A stretch of DNA of 64,000 nt, taken from NCBI GenBank assembly GCA_963920575.1, contig OY986974.1, positions 62,001 to 126,000 of the forward strand, in the 5' to 3' direction. Of the stretch, positions 38,245 to 47,900 are shown piece after piece. Positions within the stretch are counted from its first letter, which is position 1; every line of letters begins with the position of its first letter. The stretch is from Narthecium ossifragum. Taxonomy: Eukaryota > Streptophyta > Magnoliopsida > Dioscoreales > Nartheciaceae. The notes under the pieces are model-generated. The model was not told the DNA's origin. It was given only the letters and a program-made list of their open reading frames with translations, and searched no databases. A program made the translations under genes and the position numbers.

Positions 38245-40213
38245 CTATTTTAAGAATGGTTGACCACTTACCCTATTCGTATCAATAGAGGGTGATGCCC
38301 TGGATTGCGTCGCCCTAGATTGCGTCATGTTGTTGAAGAAGTCAGCCATACGTGCTTGAAACATAGCATCAACTTCACGTTGTACTTGGGCTCGAAGTTG
38401 GTCACGGAGTTCTTCTTCAACACAAGGTCTTAGCTCAGCTCTAATCTCAGCACGAATATCATCATTAACACTAGCTCTCGTCTCATCTCGTAAACTTTGA
38501 ATAACACCAGCACGTATATCAGCTCTTAAATTCTCCCTCATATTTTCAAGCATAGCTTCATTAGCTGACTCTACTGCTCTCTGTACCTCCTCACGCATGC
38601 TCTCTTGTTGTCTTGTCCTCTTGCCTGGAGCCTTTTTTCCCGCACCTTTTCCACGAAAATACCCGGACTTTTCACCGAGAACATGTATCAAAATCTCGTC
38701 AGGTGTGAAATGTGATTCACTATCTTCCGCTTGTTGATTGACAAGATCATGTAGTTTGTCCTACATCAACAATTTCATAATTCAAAAAATGATAAAAGCA
38801 ACAAATTGGAACAAAGATCAAGGCAAATAAAATATCACATTTACACTTACATGAACTTCCATAGAATTAGGATCAGACCATCGCAACTCCCCTTCTTTAT
38901 CTTTTTTAGTATGTTGTAGTAGCCAAATTTGATCAGGAGGTGCCTTTTCACCAGTTGTTTGGTCTCTCTACAATAAGCAACATACTCAGTATTATATCTT
39001 GTATCCACAAATAGCTAAGTTCATCAATCTTTTTAAAAAAGAGAAAGAGAAGGTACCGTTGACTCCTCAACTTCAGCAAATGATTTGGTCCCACAAGTAT
39101 GCTTGGTTACAAGGTGGGCTCTATTCAATGCATTCCTTTGACTTGCTTTCTATATTACACATATACAAATTACAAATCAGAAATGAATCTAATAAACAAG
39201 TTACGCTAATAAACTATAAGTTTGAAAACAAGTTAGAGCTCATTAAACCTGAAACTTTTCAGATCCAAAGTGCTCTATCAAACGCTTCCAATCTTCGCTT
39301 TTTACATCTTCAGGAAGATTGGCAAGCCTATCTTCATCCGTTTTAAACTTCTTATAAATTCCATGCAATCGATTTCGCCAACCTCTATACAAACGTTGCA
39401 TCGTGCTTAATACAAATCCTTGGAATCTATTCTCTTGGTTGGATGATATCTTAAATTTCTCCTAATAGAATAGAGCATATAAAATGAAGTCATCACTTCA
39501 CTATTTCAGCAAATGAAAGGGAAGAAAAAGAAACAAGCTTTGAAGTAAGACATATTACCTTCACTTGAAGCCACATTTGTTCACCGGCGGCATTTGTAAC
39601 ATCATTCCACTTTGCATCCACAAAAGTATTTTGTTTGACCACAAATAATGGAGCATTGTTGCGCACAACATAACCACAATAATTAACAATATCCCTAGCA
39701 TTGTTACCTACAGCCCTTAGTATATCATTGGGGATGTCTACTTCCAATTTTCCATTTTTGGTCTTCATATCCACCTTCATGCATTTATATTTTCCCCTAA
39801 CACGTTTTTGACTTTCACTACAAGAGGCTGTAAGAAAAAAGATTATGATTGAGGATAATAAGAATAACCCATTATTTGATCTTGGAATAAAGTACATAAA
39901 TTATACCTGCACTGCTTGGATTTCCAGATTGTTGAGCTTGCATCTCAACTTCTGGATGTGTTTGTTGTTGGATGACGATCTCGAAGTTTCTTTGTTCTCC
40001 CAATTGAGATTGCAGCACTGGTGGATTGGTTGGCCTCTCTATAGGTATCTCATTTTGATGCTGAAGTGAATTTCCAAAATCTCTTCTTGAGTGAGATTGA
40101 GATTGTCCTCTTGGTGGAGGGGATGTAACCTCATCTGTAACTCTATTAGAAGTTAATATTTGTCCTCGTCCACGTCCACCACGTCCGCCAACACATTTAT
40201 TTTTCAAGGCCAT
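38245..40213 (-). CDS. TNPA-like second CACTA protein (Ptta/En/Spm family), 6 exons
   Basis: Six minus-strand exons join into an open frame of 505 codons with the stop: 40213-39907, 39827-39559, 39461-39249, 39149-39057, 38967-38851 and 38760-38245. All five introns (79-99 nt) are GT-AG and the phases match. The start is the ATG of MALKNK; an upstream in-frame ATG exists at 40246. The N-terminus is Gly/Arg- then Gln-rich (GGRGGRGRGQ). The middle (residues about 100-265) holds the conserved plant transposase region, with RGKYKCMKVDMKT, GYVVRNNAPLFV, WRNRLHGIYKKFKTDEDRL and HTCGTKSFAEVEE. Near residue 345 comes LGEKSGYFRGKG, then a long charged helix (RADIRAGVIQSLRDE..AEIRAELRP..VQREVDA), a likely coiled coil for oligomerisation. 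In En/Spm this class of protein binds subterminal repeats and assists the TNP2-type transposase. No stop or frameshift was seen. The family call is from recognition; a transcript would confirm the splicing. Confidence 0.85.
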
Positions 40214-40442
40214 ATGTACCCTGCTAGAATAAAAAATATTAGTCAATTAAGAATTTTGCCAAATAATGCAAAGACAAAATGATAATTTTAAAGTTGCATG
40301 ATCAATAACATCAAACTGATCGAAGGAGTGTTTCACTTAAATGTCAAGTTCCAAAAATTCCAATGTTCACTAGTATCACGATCATACATGCAAAAATGTT
40401 CATATATGTATGAACTAACAAAAAACTAAGATACAAAGATCA

Positions 40443-43232
40443 CTCATCGGAAGTAGATGCATCACTAGTATCATGATCTTGAAGATCATCATTATCACTA
40501 TCTTCATCATCTCCTATGTACTCATCATCAATGAAGTCATCATCATAAATTGGATCATTGCCAAGGTATGAAACAAAAAGTAATCAAGTTCATGCTTACT
40601 CTATGAATGGCCAAACTTCTTGGAAATTTTCAAGCACATAAATGCGAGCTTGATCAAATTGTTCATTGCTTAGATGATGGAACTTATAACCTCCCTTTGC
40701 ACAACCACTTCTTTCGAAAATTGACAATCCATTGTGCTTGTCACACCTATCATCATTTCTAGGCGCTCTATTAAATTTTGTTTCCACACTATGCAAGTAT
40801 CTTGAACAAAAAGTTAAGCATTCATCCACAATATAACCTTCCGCTATAGATCCTTCCGGACGAGCTTTATTGCGAACATATGATTTAAGAGTACGCAAAT
40901 ACCTATTGCCAAATGATAAAATTAGAAAATAGCCTTTTAAATAATATTAAAGAACTAGATTAAGATGTCAAAAATACTATGATAATACGCACCTTTCTAT
41001 TGGATACATCCATCTATAGTGGACTGGTCCAGCAATTTTAGCTTCTTTTGCCAAGTGAATTGGCAAGTGGATCATAACATCGAAAAAGGCTGGTGGGAAT
41101 ATTGTTTCCATCTTGCACAATGTCAATGCAATTTGATTATCAAGTCGATCTAGATCATCTACTCTCAAAGACTTTGAGCACAAGTTCTTGAAAAAATTGC
41201 TTAATTCAATTAATGGCTCACACACCTCCTTTGGTAGTAATCCACGTACCGCAAGCGGAAGTATTCTTTGCAAAAGTATGTGATGATCATGACACTTCAA
41301 ACCATGTAATTTTCTTTCATTGATATTTACACATCTTGATATATTTGATGAAAACCCATCTGGTGCTTTCAAATTTGCCAAAAACTTGCAAAATATTATC
41401 TTCTCTTGTGGGGCTAGGGCATAACAAGCTGCAGGCAAACGCACTTTATTCCCTTCAACACGAGGATGGAGACTCTCTCTAATACCCAAGTCCACAAGAT
41501 CATAACGGCTCTTTAATGTGTCTTTAGTCTTGCCCTTCATGTTCATCACTGTTCCTAAAACATTATCAGAAACATTTCTTTCAATATGCATAACATCAAG
41601 GTAATGTCGCAACATGAGCGTTTTCCAATAAGGCAATTGGAAAAAAATACTCTTTTTCTTCCAATTATATACGCCATTAAGATTAGTACGCTTTCGTTTC
41701 TGGCCTTTCCCATAGGTAACACCCTCAAAACTTCTTAACTGTTCAAGCACTCCATCTCTTGTCAACATATGAGGTGCAAGGTCATCCTCTGTCTTGCCAT
41801 TGAAATTCCTTTTATTTCGTCGCCAAGGATGATGAATTGGCAAAAAATGGCGATGACCCATATAGCATAACTTACTCCTTATTGAAAGAGAGCAAGTATC
41901 TTTGTGGCAACATGGACAAGCTAACTTTCCTTTAGTTCCCCATCCAGATAAATTTCCATATGCGGGAAAATCATTAATAGTCCACATTATAGCTGCATGT
42001 AATTGGAAATTTTGTTGTGCATATGCATCATATGTGATAGACCCTACCTCCCAAAGCTCTTTCAGCTCTTTAATCAAGGGTTGTAGGTACACATCAATAT
42101 CATTTTCCGGACATTTAGGTCCAGGAATAAGAAGTGCCATCATGAAATAAGGATGTTTCATGCACATTCAAGGGGGCAAGTTATATGGGACAAGAACGAC
42201 AGGCCAGATGCTATGTGAAGAACTCATATTCCCATAAGGCTGGAATCCATCACTAGCTAGACCAAGCCTAACATTTCGTGGATCTGCAGCGAATGACTTA
42301 TGTTGCTCATCAAATGATTTCCAAGCCATCGAATCAGCCGGATGCCTTAGTTGCCCATCATCAATTCGCCTCTCCTTATGCCATCTCATATCTTTTGCAG
42401 TATCTTTTGACATATACAACTTTTGTATTCTAGGTTTTAGTGGAAAATATCGTAATACTTTATGAGCAATTTTATGCTTACTTTCATCCACTTTCCATCT
42501 TGAGAGTCCACAAACATGACATGACTGTGCATATTCATGTTCTTGCCAGTATAAGATGCAATCATTTTTGCATGCATCTATCTTTGTGTAATCAAGACAT
42601 AAGTCTTCAATAATCTTTCTAGCCTCATAGTATGAGTTTGGGACCAAGGCATAAGTAGGGAGGATTTCTTTGCAAAATTCTAGAAAGAAATCCATTGCTT
42701 TGTTAGTCAAGTTGTGAAGTGTCTTGAAGTGAAGTGCTTTCACTATGAAAGACAGCTTAGAGACTTTACAACCTGGATAAAGATTCACAGTTGCATCTTT
42801 CAACAAACTGTAGAATCTTTTTGCTTCATCATTTGGAACTTGAGAGACATTTGGATCTTGGGCGGCACAAGTATTCACGTTCTCAAAGGCAAAAGAATCA
42901 AAAAGAAGTCCAACTACATCATCTACATGTTCCATATTGACTTCCTCACATCTAGGCGGATCTTGATTATCATTGGTTGACTTCTCTGTTTCGCCTAATT
43001 TTTCTCCGTGAAATACCCACGTTGTATAACTCTTCAAAAATTCATGCCTAAGCAAGTGAAACCTGACCTCAGCTCGCTTTCTAAATGAAGTATTCCTGCA
43101 CTTTATGCATGGACATCGAATTGTATCACCAACTCCCTCTTGATCAAATGCATAATCAAGAAATGCATCAACCCCATTTACATACTCATGATTTCCTCTA
43201 TCATCGATTTTCATCCACCTCTTGTTCAACAT
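40443..43232 (-). pseudogene. TNP2-type CACTA transposase, broken
   Basis: This is the catalytic transposase of CACTA elements. Exon 1 (43232-40993) begins MLNKRWMKIDD with the transposase-associated domain and a CPCIKC metal-binding pair (residues about 5-75). The TNP2/Transposase_21 core follows (KHPYFMMALLIPGPKCPEND, GWGTKGKLACPCC, HYLDVMHIERN near codon 545), then the DUF4218-like region (FPPAFFDVMIHLPIHLAKEA). Exon 2 (40902-40600) continues LRTLKSYVRNKARPEGSIAE. Splice phases agree. Defects: an in-frame TGA at codon 355 (42170-42168) where relatives usually have Trp; the second intron has a good donor (GTAAGC) but its expected acceptor reads TTGG rather than an AG; and the DUF4216-type segment usual in this family is missing. 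A short acidic tail (40563-40443, DDEDSDNDDLQDHDTSD) ends in a stop. Active protein is unlikely. Confidence 0.9.
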
Positions 43233-43290
43233 TTTTCCTACATAAAATTCAAAAATAACTTGAGTGGATAAAATATAGAATGTCTCTCTA

Positions 43291-43374
43291 TTTAGAATGT
43301 CTCTATTGAACTAGAGTATTTAGAATGTCTCTATTTAACTAGAGTATTTAGAATGTCTCTATTTAACTAAGTAT
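43291..43374. repeat. 28-bp tandem repeat, 3 copies, upstream of the transposase
   Basis: The unit TTTAGAATGTCTCTATTTAA CTAGAGTA (28 bp) starts at 43291, 43319 and 43347 with almost no change, and a degenerate partial copy lies just before it near 43274. It sits about 60 bp upstream of the transposase start, in the presumed 5' untranslated or promoter region. Whether it matters for expression cannot be seen. Confidence 0.9.
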
Positions 43375-44830
43375 AAGGAAAAGTTAATGAACTAACACAA
43401 AGATTTTACAAAACATTGACGATTACCTAGAAAGAGCACTACTTTAAATGAAAAATTTTAGATGCATATGCAAAAGAAACTCAGTGAGCTAGCAAAAGCA
43501 GAAGATTGAAGCAATTAAGACAAAAAGAGAAACAAAAGATAAGCCTTCAACTATAGTAAAGAAAAAGCTATCAATGTTCCTGTTAAATGTATAGTGATCT
43601 TTCTTTACAAGCAAAAAAGTAAGGAAAATAAAACTAAAAACCTCTAACAAAAACAGTAAACCTACTGAAAAAGAACGGTAGATTACCTCCAACAGAGTTC
43701 AAATCCACACTTCCCAAGAAAAATCAGGAAATATAAACATAAGCAGAATTTTCAGACGCAATAGAAGGCTGTTCAGCTAGCACCTGCATGGCGCAAAACA
43801 TAATATTAATAGATTCTTCAACATTAGAACAATCCTACAGAAGAGAACAAACCACTGCAAGAAAGCACCTTTTCTTCTGATTTAATTGAATGCATCATGT
43901 ATTTTTCATGCAGAAGTTCTTTGTTAAATTGCTTGAATATTTTTCAAGTGAGGAAACCAGTTGTAGATTATAAATCCAAGGGTGATTAGGGACCCATGAA
44001 TTTATGCTAGACTTTTCGTAGCATAAAACAGAGTGAACTAAAGAATAACCCACTTTGTACTAGTTTGCAGATACAAAGATGTTTTGCATGCCTATGCTAT
44101 GTGCAAAAGAGCAGGTACAAAACTAGGCCACTCTCAATTAGCATCACACTTGGGGTTATAATACATGACAAAAATTTTGAAAAGAACATTATCTCTAATA
44201 GTATAGATCACACTTTTGCATGATAAAACTTTGTCATCTTCTAAATTAGCTAGGCTAACCACCATGACATGGATCACTGTCAAAAAGAGGCTGTGAAAGA
44301 AAAACATTGAAGGTGAAGAAGACATGGGTAATTGGGAAGTTTGGAAATGGAACACTTGTTAAAATATAACTTTAGAACTTCAATATATGTACTAAAAGAG
44401 CATAAACACTACATATCAACTCTAATTTGATTTAACCCATGACCCAAATCCCCAAATCCCCAAATCAAACAAACTAGATGCTAACCTACACTTGAAGATT
44501 TTAAAAACCCTAGATTAGGTGAATAGAAAATTTGACCACCAAGTGAGCCATATAAATAAAACTCAAGCCATCCAGATGCCAAAACAAACATGAAGTGGGG
44601 TATGGAGCACATGATGTAACAAACATTGGACGAAGAAAACAAAAAACAAACTTTGGAAGGTCCTAGATAAAGCCAAGCTATCGGATAAAGCTTGAATGGT
44701 CATGCATAAAGCTATTGTTAAAGCAATCGTGCACATGCTCCTTATGGATAAAGCTTAGATAAAAGACATCACTATCGATTAACCCATCAGTGCACATGGT
44801 ATTGTCTAGTATGGTGCACACTAAAGATGT
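43375..44830. other. CACTA 5' non-coding region, no gene seen
   Basis: AT-rich sequence between the transposase start and the GA-rich minisatellite. Small minus-strand open frames (43489-43692 and 44134-44355) resemble nothing I know. In other CACTA elements this side holds the promoter and untranslated leader, sometimes with introns; no clear TATA box or leader exon can be assigned here. Confidence 0.5.
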
Positions 44831-44844
44831 ATATAAATCAGTAG

Positions 44845-45590
44845 TGAAGGAGAGAAAGAGAGGAAGGAGAGAGGGAGAAAGAGGGGGAGAGAAACAGGGG
44901 GAGGAAAGAAGGAGAAACAGGGGAGGGAGGAGAAGGAGATAGAGGCACGCCGCCGGCCGTTCAGTAGTGAAGGAGAGAAAGAGGGGAAGAGAAAGAGGGG
45001 GAGGAAAGAGGGAGAAACAGGGGAGGGAGGAGAAGGAGATAGAGGCACGCCGCCGGCCGTTCAGTAGTGAAGGAGAGAAAGAGGGGAAGAGAAAGAGGGG
45101 GAGGAAAGAGAGAGAAACAGGGGAGGGAGGAGAAGGAGATAGAGGCACGCCACTGGCCGTTCAGTAGTGAAGGAGAGAAAGAGAGGAAGGAGAGAGGGAG
45201 AGAGAGGGGAGGGAGGAGAAGGAGATAGAGGGGGCTTGCCGTCTGAGCACGACGCCGGAGTCCCCCAAGTACGCCGCCGGCCGTTCAGTATTGAAGGAGA
45301 GAAAGAGGGGGAGGAAAGAGGGAGAGACAGGGGAGGGAGGAGAAGGAGATAGAGGGGCTTGCCGTCCGATCACGAGGTCGAGCACGCCGCTGAAGTCCCC
45401 CAAACACGCCGCCGGCCGTTCAGTAGTGAAGGAGAGAAAGAGGGGGAGAGAAAGAGGGGAAGGAGAGAGGGAGAGAGAGGGGAGGGAGGAGAAGGAGATA
45501 GAGGGGGCTTACCGTCCAAGTACGACGCCGGAGCCCCCCAAGCACGCCGCCGGCCGTTCAAGACATGCCTCGTCGGCCGAGAAGGGAGGA
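44845..45590. repeat. GA-rich minisatellite with GC-rich spacers
   Basis: Purine-rich tracts (GGAGAGAAAGAGGGGGAGG, GGAGGAGAAGGAGATAGAGG) alternate with a GC-rich spacer containing CACGCCGCCGGCCGTTCAGT. The CCGTTCA word recurs near 44958, 45056, 45158, 45282, 45416 and 45557, so the period grows from about 100 to about 140 bp as extra segments such as GGCTTGCCGTC are included. Long open frames on both strands here are by-products of the repeat. It lies inside the right end of the CACTA element and is much more GC-rich and CpG-rich than its surroundings. Confidence 0.9.
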
Positions 45591-45689
45591 GAGGGGAGGT
45601 GATCGAAAGCTGGGCTATAGGAGAAGGGAGGGATTTAGATCTTTAATATTAGATTTCTTTTTTTCAGTTTTTATTTTTACTAAAAGCTG

Positions 45690-46015
45690 GGCTATAGTGA
45701 CAAGCAAATATTTTTTTTCTTGTCACTGAATACCATTAGTGACAACAACTTAGTTGTTGTCACTGAATACAAATTTTACTCCCGCTAAATTAATCAATTT
45801 TTTCCGTCATGTTATTTTTCAATTTTCAGTGACGAGCATTAGTGACGACAAATAATTTTCGTCACTGTATATAAGGTTTTCAGTGACAATTAGAAACTCT
45901 TGTCACTGAAAAATCAGACAAATCAAAACCAGTGACAACAAATTAATCTTGTCACTGTAGACCTATCTTTTGTGACAATAACTACTATTGTCACTGAATG
46001 TTCGTCATTGTAGCC
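45690..46015. repeat. Right subterminal repeats of the CACTA element
   Basis: At least ten AGTGACAA/TTGTCACT motifs in both orientations, several facing each other across short spacers (for example GTGACAATAACTACTATTGT followed by CAC near 45971), lead up to the terminal repeat. The motif matches that of the left end. Confidence 0.88.
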
Positions 46016-46019
46016 CACA

Positions 46020-46031
46020 TTTCTTGTAGTG
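46020..46031 (-). repeat. Right terminal inverted repeat of the CACTA element
   Basis: TTTCTTGTAGTG is the complement of CACTACAAGAAA, the conserved tip of plant CACTA elements. Retrotransposon coding sequence starts immediately after it at 46032. Confidence 0.93.
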
Positions 46032-46034
46032 TTT

Positions 46035-47168
46035 ATGCCTCAGCCTTACAAGCCAGAGCGATGGTACAATTACAACTGCTATACTCGTCGCTCAGTTCCT
46101 GTGGAGGAGATGACGAGGACTCAGTACCGCCGCCACCAGAAGAAGTATGGCCAGATGATGAAGGCCAAGCAAGCCCAGGAAAATAACCCAAGTCAGGATG
46201 AGGAGGTTGAAGAGATTGAAGAAGATGTTGCTGTCTCTAATGCAACAGAGTCGTCAAAGAGCAAGTTTCATCGTCCAAACAAGGATGATGATGATGAGAC
46301 TGGAGCAAAACAAGTGATCAGATTTGGAACACTCCCGTCAGTCATTGTGAACAATTACATCTTGCTAAGCCGCGTTGGACAACAATGTCCAACTGAAAGC
46401 GACTCAGACATATCCGACATGGCCGATGATGGATCATCAGCCACACTGGTCGAGGAAGATGAAGACACATCGGCTACCTTGGTCGATGAAATGGAAAATT
46501 CACCCTCAGTGAACTTAGTGCTCGACCAGGACGATGAATACGTCGAGATCGAGGAAAAAATTGACGTCACTGAAGAGGCTTGAAGGAGGAATATATCTAC
46601 AGAACAACTGTTGAAACAGTTGTATGAAGAATGAAATTCAGCAGTTGGACCAGGTGGCCAGCCAAGTGGCCGATATAATTACCTACGGGTATATGGGGAC
46701 GTGAAGGTGAAGCGTCTCGTTAAGAAGACAGAGGTTGTCGCTCAGATTGTTCCGTCGACGTCGACCACAATTATTCCAACTGGCTGGGGTGATGAAGAGC
46801 AAGAACCCATGGTCGAGGATGTTGAATGGGTAGAGATAAAAGTACCCATCAAAGTTAATGAGGAAGCAGCGTGAAGAAATATCTCCCAAAAGAAGCTGTT
46901 GATGGATCTCTACAAGGCAGGTAATCCAGCTATCAGTACTCAGGGCCAACCAAGTGGAAAGTTTGATTACTTGGTTTGTTATGGTGATCCCATTGTGAAG
47001 AAGTGGGTTCCCAAGTCAGATGTTGCCAAGCACAATACGCCAGCAAATGAAGCACCAATCATCCCAACTGGTTGGGACATGGAAGAAACAGAGGCATAGC
47101 AGGAACAACACCAAAAGGATGAACAGTGGCCATCATGGGATGGTCAAGAGAACCCAGAAGTCGTCCAG
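46035..47168 (+). pseudogene. gag-pro linker region, decayed, with internal duplication
   Basis: One reading frame continues from the CACTA border to the protease but is cut by TGA at 46581, 46632 and 46872 and TAG at 47097. The first part (MPQPYKPERWYNYNCYTRRS, MTRTQYRRHQKKYGQMMKAK) is basic and followed by acidic stretches. Further on, two similar units follow each other: one has GGQPSGRYNYLRVYGD and IIPTGWGDEEQEP, the next GQPSGKFDYLVCYGDP and IIPTGWDMEETEA. Each is preceded by a similar Glu-rich end, a TGA, and then (R)RNIS. This is therefore a tandem duplication of roughly 95 codons. No zinc knuckle is visible; the main gag domain must have lain to the left of the CACTA insertion. Confidence 0.8.
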
Positions 47169-47900
47169 GTGGCAGCTAAGGCCAAGGGGAAAGCAGTCAG
47201 CCATCAACCTCAGTCATCGGCCAGTTCACACAAGAGAGCCCACCAAGATTTGAACAATGCAGTGTTCGAACGACCTCCAGCAGCAATGACGCGCCATTTA
47301 CGGCCTCTTCATATCAAGGCCGAGATCAATGGTGTCCCAGTAAGCAGAGTCCTAATTGATACCGGGGCCGCAGTGAACGTCATCCCTGCAAAGATGATGA
47401 AGAAGCTGCACAAAACCGATAGTGATCTTATCCCCACGGATATCACACTAACCGGATTCAGTGGAGTTCCAGCCCCAGCAAAGGGAATCCTTCCTTTGGA
47501 TATTAAGGTTGGAAGTGTCAGAAGAACGACAGCGTTCTTTGTCATGGACTCATCGACCAGCTATAACGTGCTGCTTGGTCGAGACTGGATTCATGCCAGT
47601 CAATGTGTTCCTTCGTCTCTTCACCAATGCTTGTTTTTATGGAACGACCAGGGGAACGTGGAATCGGTTATGGCCGACAACATGCCATATAGTATGGACA
47701 CTCATGCCTTGGAGGCATCTTTCTATGACTGCAATTATGGCCCTTTGCAATTCCTTCAGTTTGAAGACACACTCAAGGTAGTCTCTGAGAATGGAGTTAT
47801 GCTAAGGGAGCGTGTAGCAGAGCTGTTCGATCCGGCAAGACCAACCTCAGTGGTCTTTGCACCTAAAGCTGGCCGATCACCGGCCACAAGTCAGAAATGA
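47169..47900 (+). CDS. Retroviral-type aspartic protease of the retrotransposon
   Basis: The frame has 243 codons plus stop. The catalytic loop LIDTGAAVNVIP has the DTGA Asp at residue 64, preceded by LRPLHIKAEINGVPVSRV and followed by LPLDIKVGS and YNVLLGRDWIH, the flap-to-C-terminal pattern of Ty3/gypsy proteases. It would process the Gag-Pol polyprotein. The printed start is arbitrary, since the frame continues upstream into the linker with stops. It ends in TGA overlapping the ATG of the pol frame (ATGA at 47897-47900), and the pol frame is already open from 47867, giving a 34-nt overlap. Either a frameshift/reinitiation step or an indel mutation separates protease from pol here. Confidence 0.9.
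   Translation: MAAKAKGKAVSHQPQSSASSHKRAHQDLNNAVFERPPAAMTRHLRPLHIKAEINGVPVSRVLIDTGAAVNVIPAKMMKKLHKTDSDLIPTDITLTGFSGVPAPAKGILPLDIKVGSVRRTTAFFVMDSSTSYNVLLGRDWIHASQCVPSSLHQCLFLWNDQGNVESVMADNMPYSMDTHALEASFYDCNYGPLQFLQFEDTLKVVSENGVMLRERVAELFDPARPTSVVFAPKAGRSPATSQK

Larger units (their letters stand above)
34631..46031 (-). mobile_element. CACTA (En/Spm-like) DNA transposon, left end truncated
   Basis: The right end reads TTTCTTGTAGTG (46020-46031), the complement of the classic CACTACAAGAAA terminal repeat. Both ends carry clusters of AGTGACAA/TTGTCACT in both orientations, the subterminal pattern expected for transposase binding. Inside, on the minus strand, are a TNPA-like gene (38245-40213) and a TNP2-type transposase (40443-43232), so transcription would start near the right end. 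The left terminal CACTA is absent: satellite ends at about 34630 and AT-rich element DNA follows. Captured LRR receptor-kinase exons lie at 35946-36669 on the plus strand. The right flank is the inside of a Ty3/gypsy element, so this is a nested insertion. With the left flank lost, the 3-bp target duplication cannot be checked. The broken TNP2 and missing end make it immobile in cis. Confidence 0.9.

Noticed and set aside
39816..39825. CACTACAAGA as the missing left CACTA tip
   Set aside because: It lies in coding sequence of a well-spliced exon of the TNPA-like gene, with no subterminal repeats beside it; a chance match.
44678..45646. Ser/Pro-rich and Glu/Arg-rich open frames on both strands
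   Set aside because: They are translations of the GA-rich minisatellite, open on both strands because of its composition.
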